DNA of 64,000 nucleotides. Source: Actinoplanes flavus (lineage in GTDB: Bacteria; Actinomycetota; Actinomycetes; Mycobacteriales; Micromonosporaceae). The notes beneath the pieces are model-generated. The model searched no databases and had not been told where the DNA came from. It worked only from the letters and a program-made list of their open reading frames with translations. The DNA lies in the NCBI RefSeq assembly GCF_017592555.1, contig NZ_JAGFNS010000024.1, positions 1 to 64,000 on the forward strand, given 5' to 3'. The position numbers and the translations under genes were made by a program. Positions within the stretch are counted from its first letter, which is position 1. Each line of letters opens with the position of its first letter. Below, piece after piece: positions 30,602 to 39,537 of the stretch.

Positions 30602-33313
30602 TTACGGGAGGGCGGAGCCGGCGAGGGCCAGGTTCTGGATGGCGGCGAGGCCGTACAGGGCGGTGGTGTTGGTGTCGACCCAGGGCGCCTCGTCGACCGT
30701 GTTGAGGACGGCCGGGCCGGTCAAATGGGTGGTCTGCCACGGGGAGGCGCCGGTGTAGCCGTCGGTTGCGGTGAACTCGGTCCACGCCCGGGCGGCCAGG
30801 GTGGCGTCGCCGAGGCGGGCCGCCGCGTAGGCGGTCAGGCGGGAGTGGCCCTGCTTGAGGATCAGTGTGCCGAAGTGGGCGCCGCATTCGGCGGTCTGTT
30901 CGGCACGGGTCGCGTTGTAGAGGCGGCAGTACTGCAACCACGCCTTCTCGAACTCCGGCAGGTCCACCAGCCCGATCAGTTCGGCGCAGATCTCCACCTG
31001 GCCGAACATGGCGCTCAGATGCGACACGCTGACCGTCTTCCCGGCGACGGCGAACTCGCCGGTGTCGATGTCGTAGAGACCGCTGCCGGTGACGAAACCG
31101 TTCGGCATCCGGCCGATGGTCCGCATGGTGGCCAGCAGCTTCTTCTCGGCGACGGCCGCCTTCGGGCCGTGGCGTTCCCATTCGGTGAGCCAGGCGGCGG
31201 CCAGGCCGCTCCAGTCGGTGCCGAGGCCGATCGACAGGGCGTGCGGGTCCGGCGTGTACGGCTCCGTGCGGATCTTGCGCAGCGGGTCGAGGGCCAGGAA
31301 CGTCCGGTCGGAGTCGACCAGCTCGTGCATGAGGTCGCCGACCCGCTCGTCGGCGGTGAGGAAGTAGAAGATCCGCCGGTAGATCGCGGTGCTGATGCGC
31401 TGCTGCTTGGCGCTGTCCGCCCAGTGCTGCACGCCGTGCCGCGTCCCGAGCCCGGCCCATCTTCCCAGGTGGTAGACGTCGACCTCGCCGGTGTGCCGGG
31501 TCATCGCCTCGGCGAAGCGGAAGATGTCGGCCCGCCCGGACCGCAGGTAGGCGAACCACAGCCACAGGTCGGGGGACAGTTCCGAGTTGTCCCACGCGTA
31601 CCCGCCGACGTCGTAGCGCCACACGTGCCGGTCCACGTCGGGGGTGTGCATGACGTCGCCGTAGTTCCAGAATCCGTACCAGTGGCGTTGTTCGGTCTGG
31701 TCGCGGTAGTAGTCGAAGAGGAAGTCGAGCCGGTCCTCGACCTCGGCGCGGGCCGGTGTGGACCGGTCGACCGGGCTGAACAGGCCGCCGAACGCGCCGG
31801 ACGCGGCCAGGTGCGCGGGCGGCGCGACGATCTGCGGCGGGGTGACGACGGTGCGGGCCAGCGCGGCGAGACGTTCGGCCGGCGGGGTCGCGGCCAGGGC
31901 GAAGAACATCAATTCCGTGGTACGGGCGACGCCATAGGGAGTCCCGAACCCGGGCTCGTAGTCCTCATAGGTGATGTTGAGGCCTTCGAGCTGCTCCGGG
32001 TACGTGTCCTGGCCCATCCCGTCGTGGTAGAACCGGGTGTCCATCGGCCCCGCCTCCGGCGACCACATCCAGATCGTCGCGGTGGCCTGGTCGGTGTCGG
32101 CGCCCCGGATGTCGAGCTGCGCCGGGTATTTCTGCCAGAAGTCCCGCATCCCGAACCCGAGCCCACCGCTGACCCCGCCGACATACCCGAACCCACGGGA
32201 CCGCTGCCCGGCATCGACGCCGACCCACCCGTACCCGGTCCTGGTCCGTTTCTGAATGGTGTAGCCGGAGCAGCTGAGCTGGCTGAGCGTGTAGTCGCCC
32301 CACGCCGGGATGTACTGGAGCCGGCTGGTGACCCGCTGGTCCCAGGTCGCCGGGTCGGGCAACTTCTCACCGGCGATCTGCGCCGCGCGTACCGTGGCTC
32401 CGGGGTCCCGGCGAAGGCCGGTGATGCCTTTGACCGCCTCCCGCAGTAGCCCGTCGCCGTCGCCGGACAGCCGGATGTGCCGGTCGTAGGGCTGGTCGCG
32501 CATCGGCACCCCGACCCGCACGCCGAGCCCGGCGATGAACTCCTTCTGCCCCTCGCTGTCGAACAGGAACGTGTGCACCACCCGCACGTGCTCGGCCCCG
32601 GCGTAGAGGTAGAGGCGCACGATGAATGGCAGCCACGACCTCCCGCGCCGCCGGTGGTCGCCCTCGATCCGGACCACAGCCCGGACCGGCCCGCGCTGCT
32701 CGACCGTCACCCTGCTGATCGAGCTGGTCAGCTTCTCGCGGGAGGCGCGCCGCTCGTCGTCGTCCTCGATGCTGGTCTGCCGCAGACTGATGAGTTCGAG
32801 ATTCCGCGCGATCTCGGTGCCGCCACGGGTGATCGACCGGATCAGCGCCGAGCCCCGCCGTCCCAGCACGACGTGGATGACGCCGGTGTCCACGGTTACC
32901 GTGTCCCGGTTCTCCGCGACACTCACCGAGGACGAGCCGGTCACACCAGCTGTCCGATTCAGCACATAGGAATCCGACAGCGGAGCATCGGCGGGAAGCG
33001 CGTGCGCGCTCCACTTCAGCGACCCGTCCGGCCAGTAGCCGATCGGCCAGCTCTGCACCGGGACAGCGGCCCCGTCGGCGGCGGCCAGCGAGAACGGCGA
33101 GTCGGCGGGGACCGCGCCCTTCGGCCACGGCACGCCCCAGGTGCTGCCGACGTTGGTGCCGGGCGTGCCCTCCAGCCAATTCAGGGCGACGGTCTCCGGC
33201 GCCGGGGCCACCGCCGTCTCGACCCGCAGTGGTGGCGCGGAGAAGGGGACGGAGGAGACCAGCGGGGCGGCGGCGAGACCGCGCACGAACGTACGTCGGG
33301 AGATGTCGGGCAT
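30602..33313 (-). CDS. Secreted exo-rhamnogalacturonan lyase-like protein (YetA/PL26-type)
   Basis: This 903-residue exported enzyme has a twin-arginine signal (ISRRTFVRGLAAAPLVSSVPF). The body contains the long beta-rich N-terminal part (GSLKWSAHALPADAPL, RGPVRAVVRIEGDHR) and an alpha/alpha-type second half (FWNYGDVMHTPD, GGYAWDNSELSPDLWLW, YHLGRWAGLGTRHGVQHWAD). From memory this matches YetA-like proteins of polysaccharide lyase family 26, which release disaccharides from rhamnogalacturonan I. It is the last gene of a sugar ABC operon. The start at 33313 is set by the Tat signal; a longer open frame overlaps the permease gene and is spurious. Confidence 0.7.
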   Translation of the reverse strand: MPDISRRTFVRGLAAAPLVSSVPFSAPPLRVETAVAPAPETVALNWLEGTPGTNVGSTWGVPWPKGAVPADSPFSLAAADGAAVPVQSWPIGYWPDGSLKWSAHALPADAPLSDSYVLNRTAGVTGSSSVSVAENRDTVTVDTGVIHVVLGRRGSALIRSITRGGTEIARNLELISLRQTSIEDDDERRASREKLTSSISRVTVEQRGPVRAVVRIEGDHRRRGRSWLPFIVRLYLYAGAEHVRVVHTFLFDSEGQKEFIAGLGVRVGVPMRDQPYDRHIRLSGDGDGLLREAVKGITGLRRDPGATVRAAQIAGEKLPDPATWDQRVTSRLQYIPAWGDYTLSQLSCSGYTIQKRTRTGYGWVGVDAGQRSRGFGYVGGVSGGLGFGMRDFWQKYPAQLDIRGADTDQATATIWMWSPEAGPMDTRFYHDGMGQDTYPEQLEGLNITYEDYEPGFGTPYGVARTTELMFFALAATPPAERLAALARTVVTPPQIVAPPAHLAASGAFGGLFSPVDRSTPARAEVEDRLDFLFDYYRDQTEQRHWYGFWNYGDVMHTPDVDRHVWRYDVGGYAWDNSELSPDLWLWFAYLRSGRADIFRFAEAMTRHTGEVDVYHLGRWAGLGTRHGVQHWADSAKQQRISTAIYRRIFYFLTADERVGDLMHELVDSDRTFLALDPLRKIRTEPYTPDPHALSIGLGTDWSGLAAAWLTEWERHGPKAAVAEKKLLATMRTIGRMPNGFVTGSGLYDIDTGEFAVAGKTVSVSHLSAMFGQVEICAELIGLVDLPEFEKAWLQYCRLYNATRAEQTAECGAHFGTLILKQGHSRLTAYAAARLGDATLAARAWTEFTATDGYTGASPWQTTHLTGPAVLNTVDEAPWVDTNTTALYGLAAIQNLALAGSALP

Positions 33314-33339
33314 GCTGCACCGGCTCCTTAGGTGGGGGA

Positions 33340-34164
33340 TCAGCCTTTGAGGCCCGAGGTGGCGAAACCTTCGACCAACAGCCGCTGGAACGCGGCGAAG
33401 AACAGCAGGATCGGCACGATGGCCAGCGCCGACAGCGCCAGCATCGGCCCGAACGCGTTGTGGTCGGTGGTGTCGATGAACAGCCGCAGGGCCAGGGGAA
33501 GAGTGAGCTTCTCCGGCGAGGACAGGTAGATCAGCTGGGTGAAGAAGTCGTTCCAGGTCCAGATGAACGTGAAGATCGCCGTGGTGACCAGGGCCGGCCG
33601 GACCAGCGGCAGCACCACCGACCCGAAGATCCGGATGGAGCCGCAGCCGTCGAGCCGGGCCGCCTCGTCCAGCTCGCGCGGGATCGTCCGCATGAACTGG
33701 ACCATCAGGAAGATGAAGAACGCGTCGGTGGCCAGCAGTTTCGGCAGGATCAACGGCCAGAACGTGTCGACCATCCCGAGCCGCTGGAACAGCGAGTACT
33801 GCGGGATCGTCACGATGTGCACCGGCAGCATGATCGTGGCGAGGGTGAAGGCGAACAGCGGCGCGCGCAGCCGGAACCGCAGCCGGGCGAAGGCGTAGGC
33901 GGCGAGCGAGCAGCTGGCGACGTTGGCGATCGCGCAGCTCGCCGCCACGATCGTCGAGTTGACGAAGAACCGCCCCGCGGAAACCCCGGCCAGGTCGTCG
34001 CCGAGCGCCCGGTAGTTGTCCAGGATCCACTCCTCGGGCAGCAGCGCCAGGCTCTGCACGATCTCGGAACCCGACTTGAACGACGCGAACGCCAGCCAGA
34101 CGATCGGGTACAGCAGCGGGATCAGCAGCAGGATCACGGCCGGGTGCCACAGCCGCCGGCTCAC
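33340..34164 (-). CDS. Sugar ABC permease, second subunit (CUT1, MalG-like)
   Basis: This 274-residue inner-membrane permease has six hydrophobic segments and the EAA loop IPRELDEAARLDGCGSIRIFGSVVLPLVRP near residue 180. Its GTG start overlaps the stop of the first permease (GTGA) and follows GGGGAGGAG. Together with the genes at 34161 and 35054 it forms a CUT1 oligosaccharide importer. As usual for CUT1, the ATPase is not encoded here and may be a shared MsiK-type protein. Confidence 0.9.
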   Translation of the reverse strand: MSRRLWHPAVILLLIPLLYPIVWLAFASFKSGSEIVQSLALLPEEWILDNYRALGDDLAGVSAGRFFVNSTIVAASCAIANVASCSLAAYAFARLRFRLRAPLFAFTLATIMLPVHIVTIPQYSLFQRLGMVDTFWPLILPKLLATDAFFIFLMVQFMRTIPRELDEAARLDGCGSIRIFGSVVLPLVRPALVTTAIFTFIWTWNDFFTQLIYLSSPEKLTLPLALRLFIDTTDHNAFGPMLALSALAIVPILLFFAAFQRLLVEGFATSGLKG

Positions 34165-35057
34165 GACTCCTCCCCGCTGTAGAAGACCCAACCCTTGGCG
34201 GTACGGAAGAGCAGCGCCGTGATCAGGGCGATGACCAGAAGCAGGAACCAGGACATGGCCGAGGCGTAGCCCATCTTGAACTCCACGAATCCCTTCTCGT
34301 AGAGGTAGAGCGTGTAGAACAGGGTCGCGTCGCTGGGGCCGCCGGTGCCGTTGCTGACCACGTAGGCGCCGGTGAACACCTGGAAGGCGCGGATCGTGTC
34401 GAGCACCAGGTTGAAGAAGATGACCGGCGACAGCATCGGCACGGTGATCCGGAGGAAGGTCCGCCAGGGGCCGGCGCCGTCGACCGCGGCGGCGTCGTAG
34501 TACTCCTGCGGGATCTGCTGCAACCCGGCCAGGAAGATCACCATCGGGGCGCCGAACTGCCACACCGCGAGCAGGACCAGCGCGAGCAGGGCCCGGTCCG
34601 GGTGGCCGATCCAGTCGTGGAAGATCACCCGCCAGACCAGGGCCACGCTCACGCTCGCGCCGAGCAGCGACGGGGCGTAGAACGCCGACCGGTAGAAGCC
34701 CTGCGCCCGGCTCCTGCGGTTGATCAGCATGGCGACGCCGAGGGCGGCGATCAGCTGGGCCGGCACCGAGATGACCACGAACTTCGTGGTGGCCCCGACC
34801 GCGTTCCAGAAGTGCGGGTCGACCGTGAGCATGCGGACGTAGTTGTCCATGCCCACCCAGCGAGGGGCGGTGAACAGGTCGTACTCGGTGAACGACAGGT
34901 AGAGCAGCCACACCATCGGGCCGGCGGTCAGGAACACCGCCCCGACGACCCACGGCGAGAGGAACAGGTAGGCGATCGACGGCCTTTCCCCGTACCGTCG
35001 CAGGGGTTTTGATCTGGTCTCGGTCTTGGCACGTGGCCGCTCCAGCACGGTGGTCAT
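34161..35057 (-). CDS. Sugar ABC permease, first subunit (CUT1, MalF-like)
   Basis: This 298-residue permease has a cytoplasmic basic start (LERPRAKTETRSKPLRRYGERP), six hydrophobic segments and the EAA loop IPQEYYDAAAVDGAGPWRTFLRITVPMLSP. The start at 35057 overlaps the binding-protein stop by 4 bp (ATGA). It partners the permease at 33340. Confidence 0.9.
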   Translation of the reverse strand: MTTVLERPRAKTETRSKPLRRYGERPSIAYLFLSPWVVGAVFLTAGPMVWLLYLSFTEYDLFTAPRWVGMDNYVRMLTVDPHFWNAVGATTKFVVISVPAQLIAALGVAMLINRRSRAQGFYRSAFYAPSLLGASVSVALVWRVIFHDWIGHPDRALLALVLLAVWQFGAPMVIFLAGLQQIPQEYYDAAAVDGAGPWRTFLRITVPMLSPVIFFNLVLDTIRAFQVFTGAYVVSNGTGGPSDATLFYTLYLYEKGFVEFKMGYASAMSWFLLLVIALITALLFRTAKGWVFYSGEES

Positions 35058-36322
35058 GCGCCCAGGGCCTGCTGGATCTCGCTCATCAGGCGCGGGGCGG
35101 CCTCCTCCGGCTCGGCCTTGCCGTGCATGACGTCGTCGTAGATCCGCTGGAACTGGGTCTTCACCACACCGGCGCCCTTCGGCGGCGGCGGGGGAGCGGG
35201 CAGCAGCTGCGGCGACACCTTCGCCTCGTAGGCGGCGACGGCCTTCCACTCGTCGGTCAGCGTGGACGCCAGCGTCTCGCGGATCTTGAGGTTGGCGGGC
35301 AGGCCGCGGGCCATGCCGAGGATGGCGCCGGCCTCCGGGTCGTTGAGGAAGAAGTCGACGAACGCGAGCGCGGCGTCCTGGTTCCTGGTGCGTTTCGCGA
35401 CGCTGAGCATCATCGGCGGCTGGGTGAACTGGCCGATGCCGTTGCCCGCGGTCGGGAAGTGGGAGAGGGCGAACTCGCTGCCGTAGGTGTCCCAGGAGGT
35501 CATGCCGACCGTGCTGTCCGGGCAGAACTCGGCGGTCGACTCCTTGCGCGGGAACGGGGTGAGCGTGGTGTTGGCGGTGACCTCCGGCGGGGTCAGGGCC
35601 TTGGCGGCGCGGAACTCCTCGCCCAGCCTCCACCAGGCGACGATCTCGGCCTCGGTGTAGCCGAGCTTGCCGTCCGCGGTGTAGAGGTCCTTCCCCTGCT
35701 GGCGCAGCCAGTCGCCGAACCAGTCCTCGATGCCGAACGGGTCGCTCAGGCCGCTCACCTTCGGGCCGAACGTCGCGGACACCCGGGCGGCGGCGTCCTT
35801 CAGGTCGGTCCAGGTCCAGCCGTCGGCGGGCAGCTTCGCCCCGGCCTCCCGCCAGCGCTCGGCGTCGTACTGGAGCACGTGGGTGGTCTGGCCCATCGGC
35901 AGGCCGAACGTCTGGGCGCCGAGGTTGCCGGCCGGGAACAGCTTCTGCTCCAGATCCGCGGTCTGGATCTTGCTGCCCAGGTGCGGGGTCAGGTCGAGCA
36001 GGGTGTTGCGGTCGGCGTACTCCCGCAGGTAGCGGTCGCCCATCTGGAGGATGTCCGGGGCGTTGCCGCCGCTCATCTCGGTGGCCAGCTTCTGGAAGTA
36101 CGGGTCGTAGGCGGCGTACGTGGTCTTGATCTCGACGTCCGGGTGCCTGCTCACGTACAGGTCGACGACCTGCTGGGTGAGCTTGGCCCGCTCCTCGCTG
36201 CCCCACCAGGCGAACCGCAACGTCGTCTTACCGCCGCTCCCGTCGTCGCCGCATCCGCCGAGCCCGGCCAGGGCGAGTCCGGCTATCCCGCCGCGCAGGA
36301 GCGCGCGCCTGCCGACCGACAT
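35054..36322 (-). CDS. Extracellular sugar-binding lipoprotein (CUT1)
   Basis: This 422-residue binding protein has a lipoprotein signal ending in LAGLGGCGDD and preceded by RRALLRGG (Tat-like). The family-1 solute-binding fold is visible in TTLRFAWWGSEERAKL, GNAPDILQMGDRYLREYA and GIGQFTQPPMM. It is first gene of the pectin-oligosaccharide operon and the likely recognition component. The start follows GGGAGGAACC. A LacI-type operator candidate stands 13 bp upstream. Confidence 0.9.
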   Translation of the reverse strand: MSVGRRALLRGGIAGLALAGLGGCGDDGSGGKTTLRFAWWGSEERAKLTQQVVDLYVSRHPDVEIKTTYAAYDPYFQKLATEMSGGNAPDILQMGDRYLREYADRNTLLDLTPHLGSKIQTADLEQKLFPAGNLGAQTFGLPMGQTTHVLQYDAERWREAGAKLPADGWTWTDLKDAAARVSATFGPKVSGLSDPFGIEDWFGDWLRQQGKDLYTADGKLGYTEAEIVAWWRLGEEFRAAKALTPPEVTANTTLTPFPRKESTAEFCPDSTVGMTSWDTYGSEFALSHFPTAGNGIGQFTQPPMMLSVAKRTRNQDAALAFVDFFLNDPEAGAILGMARGLPANLKIRETLASTLTDEWKAVAAYEAKVSPQLLPAPPPPPKGAGVVKTQFQRIYDDVMHGKAEPEEAAPRLMSEIQQALGA

Positions 36323-36334
36323 GGTTCCTCCCGC

Positions 36335-36346
36335 TAAAACGTTTCA
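36335..36346. promoter_or_regulatory. LacI-type operator candidate 1
   Basis: TAAAACGTTTCA is a near-palindrome centred on AACGTT, just upstream of the binding-protein ribosome binding site. A repressor bound there would block the importer operon. The regulator is not in the window. Confidence 0.5.
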
Positions 36347-36446
36347 TAGGCAGCCTGAACTGCAATTGATGAGCATCGATAGTTTGGCAGCTTCGCATGG
36401 GGATCATCCGCACGTCAACGCCACCCTTCCATAGGTGGTTGTCTTT

Positions 36447-36462
36447 GCGTAAGCGCTTGCGT
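36447..36462. promoter_or_regulatory. LacI-type operator candidate 2
   Basis: GCGTAAGCGCTTGCGT is centred on the perfect AAGCGCTT, the core shared by many LacI-family sites. It lies midway in the divergent gap, about 90 bp before the secreted beta-helix gene and 125 bp from the importer operon, so it may control both. Confidence 0.55.
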
Positions 36463-36552
36463 GAAACACACGGGAGACCTTGACAGGTTCCAAGTTATCG
36501 TTAACATTCAGCGGATCGATCGCTCGTCTCGACCCCCAACGAGGAGCACCCG

Positions 36553-37683
36553 ATGCGCATCCCCGTTCTCCTGTCCGCCCTACTCCTGTCCGCCGGCGCC
36601 GTCGCCCTCACCGCCGGATCGGCCACCGCGGCCGACTGCGGCGCCCTCACCTACCAGGCCACCGCCACCCTCAGCGGCAGCACCTGGACCGCCAAACTGG
36701 GCAGCTCCACCGTCTACACCGGCACCGACATGCGGGCCGCCGTCCAGGCCGCGGTCAGCGCCCTGCCCAGCCGGACCTCGAAACAGAACGTCCTCGTCCG
36801 CGGATCCGGCTCGATCAGCGCCGGATCCCGGATCTCGCTGCCCAGCTACACGCTCATCGACGTGTGCGGCACGATCAACGTGACCGGCAGCGGCAGCGGC
36901 GACTACGCCCCGATCTACACCCGCGGCACCACCGACGTCGAGGTCGCCCACCTCAACGTCACCGGGGCGCCGCTCTACGGGATCTTCGCCCGCAGCGTCA
37001 ACAACCTCACCCTCGGCGTCATCGACATGCGCCTGTCCCGCGGCCTCGGCGTGCGCATCGACAACTACGGCAACACCGCGGTCATGGCCAAGAACATCAA
37101 GATCGGATCCGTGTACGTCTCCGGCGCCAGCTCGCACGCGGTGGAGACCTACGGCGTGGACGGGATCACGATCGGCACCGTCACGGCCCGCGGCGTCGGC
37201 GAGTCGGGGCTCCTCCTGAACCAGACGATCAACGCCACGGTCGGCACCGTCGACGCCGAGAACGCCGGCACCGGGACGGGCTACGCCGCCTTCCGGATGG
37301 CCAACCGCAACGGGCGGGTCGGCAGCTCCTACCCCACCAACATCCGCGTCGGGACGGTCAAGGCCCGAGGCGGCGGGCGCGGCGTCTTCTGCGTCTCGGA
37401 GAGCGGCGGGGCGGTCATCGACCGGGTCGACATCGCCAACACCGGCAACAACTCGGTGCTCGTCGAGAACTGCTACAACGTGACGATCGCCGGCGTCTCC
37501 GGGACGATCACCGGCGGCGGGGAGGTCCGGATCTCGTCGCGGACCGAGTTCGCGCCGTCGGCCAACATCACCTTCAAGAACCTGACGGTCACCAACACCA
37601 GCATCCGGTGGAGCCCGTGCACCGGCTCCAACAACGTCGTCACCAACGTCACCCGGGTCAACTCGACCCTGACCTGGTGCTGA
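36553..37683 (+). CDS. Secreted right-handed beta-helix protein, pectin-lyase fold
   Basis: This 376-residue exported protein has a signal peptide (MRIPVLLSALLLSAGAVALTAGSATA). The rest shows repeated coils: ITIGTVTARG, ATVGTVDAEN, IRVGTVKARG, AVIDRVDIAN and VTIAGVSGTI, about 20-25 residues apart, as in parallel beta-helix pectinases. Cys residues near both ends (ADCGAL, SPCTGS, LTWC) may form disulfides. The exact activity is not assigned. Divergence from the lyase/ABC operon over a shared operator region supports action on pectin or rhamnogalacturonan. Confidence 0.8.
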   Translation: MRIPVLLSALLLSAGAVALTAGSATAADCGALTYQATATLSGSTWTAKLGSSTVYTGTDMRAAVQAAVSALPSRTSKQNVLVRGSGSISAGSRISLPSYTLIDVCGTINVTGSGSGDYAPIYTRGTTDVEVAHLNVTGAPLYGIFARSVNNLTLGVIDMRLSRGLGVRIDNYGNTAVMAKNIKIGSVYVSGASSHAVETYGVDGITIGTVTARGVGESGLLLNQTINATVGTVDAENAGTGTGYAAFRMANRNGRVGSSYPTNIRVGTVKARGGGRGVFCVSESGGAVIDRVDIANTGNNSVLVENCYNVTIAGVSGTITGGGEVRISSRTEFAPSANITFKNLTVTNTSIRWSPCTGSNNVVTNVTRVNSTLTWC

Positions 37684-38446
37684 GACGCTGATCCGGGTGG
37701 CCCGGCCGAGACCGGGCCACCCGGGATCGTTGCAGCCATTCCTCCGGGTCCCGGCCGCCGACGAGGCCGTGGTACGGGCTGGCCGGCGCCACACCGGCCA
37801 GGCGGCGCAGCTCCGGGGACAACGACCGTAGTCCCTCGACCCCGGTCGTGAGGGTGTGGTTGTCGGCGGGACGCAGCCACGGCAGGACGTGCTCGCAGAT
37901 CAGGGCACGCCGGGTCGCCTCACTACGGTTGTGGCCGGCCGCGTGCCAGAGGCGGCCGCTGTAGACGACCGCGCTGCCCGCCGGCATCACCACCGGGACC
38001 AGCTCGTCCTCGCGGGGACGGCGGTCGGCCGGCCAGAGATGGCTGCCCGGCGCGATCAGCGTGGCGCCGTTCTCGGCGGTGAAGTCGTCGAGCGCCCAGA
38101 TCACGTTGACCTCGGCCTCCACGTCGCGGGGAAGCGGGTAGACACCGGCGTCGAAGTGCGGTGCCTGGGCGCCCTGGCCGGGGTCGACCGCCGACAGGAA
38201 CAGCATCCCGAACTGGTGGACCTCACCCAGCCCCTCGGTCACCAGGGCCCGGACCCTCGGGTGGGTGAGCAGCGGCTCGAACGCTCCGACCCGGCTGAGC
38301 AGCTCGTACACCCGCCTGGTCCGGCGGCCGTCGAAGTCGTTGTCGCTCCAGCCGACGCCCTTCAGCAGATCATCGGCGTGCTGGCCGGCGGCCGCCAGCT
38401 CCTCACCGGACAGCAGGCGGGGCAGTATGAGGTAGCCGTTCTCCAT
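37658..38446 (-). CDS. Phytanoyl-CoA dioxygenase-family oxygenase
   Basis: This 262-residue Fe(II)/2-oxoglutarate-dependent oxygenase starts MENGYLILPRLLSGEELAAAGQ. The iron triad is visible as HFDAGVYPL (HxD) and the distal His in SGRLWHAAGHNRS, followed by the Arg that binds 2-oxoglutarate (TRRALIC region). The substrate is unknown. Its 3' end overlaps the beta-helix gene on the other strand by 26 bp and contains that gene's terminator, an unusual but possible arrangement. Confidence 0.82.
   Translation of the reverse strand: MENGYLILPRLLSGEELAAAGQHADDLLKGVGWSDNDFDGRRTRRVYELLSRVGAFEPLLTHPRVRALVTEGLGEVHQFGMLFLSAVDPGQGAQAPHFDAGVYPLPRDVEAEVNVIWALDDFTAENGATLIAPGSHLWPADRRPREDELVPVVMPAGSAVVYSGRLWHAAGHNRSEATRRALICEHVLPWLRPADNHTLTTGVEGLRSLSPELRRLAGVAPASPYHGLVGGRDPEEWLQRSRVARSRPGHPDQRLSTRSGSS
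37693..37724. terminator. Hairpin terminator inside the overlapping gene end
   Basis: Perfect 13-bp arms CCGGGTGGCCCGG and CCGGGCCACCCGG (37693-37705, 37712-37724) enclose a 6-nt loop just after the beta-helix stop. The same bases encode the last codons of the convergent dioxygenase. Confidence 0.75.
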
Positions 38447-38457
38447 GAATCCCGAAA

Positions 38458-38712
38458 CTACCGGCCGGACGCCGCACAGGCATCGAGGAATTCCGCCAGA
38501 CGGGCGGGACGGCTCAGCGCCGGAGTGTGGCCACCGTCGATCTCGTCGGGGGTGATGCCGAGGCGTTCGGCGCAGACCCGGCGCAGGTAGGCGGGCGGGA
38601 ACAGGCGGTCGTCGCGGCACAGCAGAACCCTCGTCGGGACGTCCGGCCAGGCGCGCAGCGGGGACGGCTCGCTCATCCGGGCCTCCGACTGGCGGGGCGC
38701 GCGGCGGACCAT
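38458..38712 (-). pseudogene. C-terminal remnant of an alpha/beta hydrolase
   Basis: About 84 codons hold only the end of the fold: RAWPDVPTRVLLCRDDRLFPPAYLRRV (the strand carrying the catalytic Asp), GITPDEIDGGHTPALSRPARLAEFL (the catalytic His). The nucleophile elbow and N-terminal two thirds are absent, and the next gene begins 80 bp upstream on the other strand. It is most likely a deletion remnant, though it has its own possible start codons. Confidence 0.7.
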
Positions 38713-38791
38713 CCGATCAGGCTAGACGCCAATGTCGCAGGAGGATGTTCCCGCTTGACCTCAACCCCGGTTGAGGTGATGGGGTGGGCGC

Positions 38792-39466
38792 ATGGATCTT
38801 GATGATGTACGCGTGGTGGTCACCGGCGCGGGGCGCGACACCGGGCTCCTGATCGCCTCGGCCTTCGCGGCGCGCGGCGCCCGGGTGTTCCTCTCCGCCC
38901 GTGACCTCGGCGCGGCGCGGCGGGCCGCGGAGCCGATCCGGGCCGAGGCGTTCCGGTGCGACCTCGCGGACCCGGCCTCGGTGCGGGAGTTCGCGGAGGC
39001 GGTACGGGCACGCACCGACCGGGTCGACGTACTGGTCAACAACGCGGCCCAGTACCGGGAGGGGGAGATCTCCGACGACGAGGTCGAGCAGATCATCGCG
39101 GGCGGGGCGACCGGGACCGTGCTTCTGACGCAGCACCTGCTGCCGCTGCTGCGCCGATCGGACCGGCCGGACATCGTCACCATGATCTCCGGCTGCGGGG
39201 AGCCGGGGAATCACCGGTCGGCCGCGCATCCGGCGTTCTACGCGGCCAAGCACGCGCAGGCCGGGTTCGCCGAGATCCTGTCGCACCGGCTGCGGCCGGA
39301 GGGGATCCGGGTGATCTCGCTGTTTCCGCCCGACTTCGTGCAGGAGGGCCCGCGCGTCGCCGGGAGCGCCCTCACCGCTCGGTCGGTGGTGGACTGTGTG
39401 ATGTTCGCGGTCGGCCAGCCGAGGGACTGTTTCATCCGCGAGTTCCGCTTCGAGCAGGTGCGGTGA
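38792..39466 (+). CDS. Short-chain dehydrogenase/reductase
   Basis: This 224-residue oxidoreductase has the cofactor motif VTGAGRDTGLLIA, VLVNNAAQY (NNAG-like) and catalytic YAAKH (YxxxK with His after Lys), with Ser in MISGCG. It is shorter than typical SDRs at the C-terminus. The substrate is unknown. The start follows GGTTGAGGTGATGGGG. Confidence 0.88.
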   Translation: MDLDDVRVVVTGAGRDTGLLIASAFAARGARVFLSARDLGAARRAAEPIRAEAFRCDLADPASVREFAEAVRARTDRVDVLVNNAAQYREGEISDDEVEQIIAGGATGTVLLTQHLLPLLRRSDRPDIVTMISGCGEPGNHRSAAHPAFYAAKHAQAGFAEILSHRLRPEGIRVISLFPPDFVQEGPRVAGSALTARSVVDCVMFAVGQPRDCFIREFRFEQVR

Positions 39467-39537
39467 CGGGTTGAGTTCCCCGCCCGTTTGCGGTATCGAC
39501 ATGCATGAGTTTGCGGAGGCGTAGCAGAGTGGGCGGC

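Noticed and set aside
30602..34150. A single 1182-residue protein covering the lyase and part of the permease
   Set aside because: The first 279 residues are an out-of-frame reading of the permease gene. A Tat signal marks the true start at 33313.
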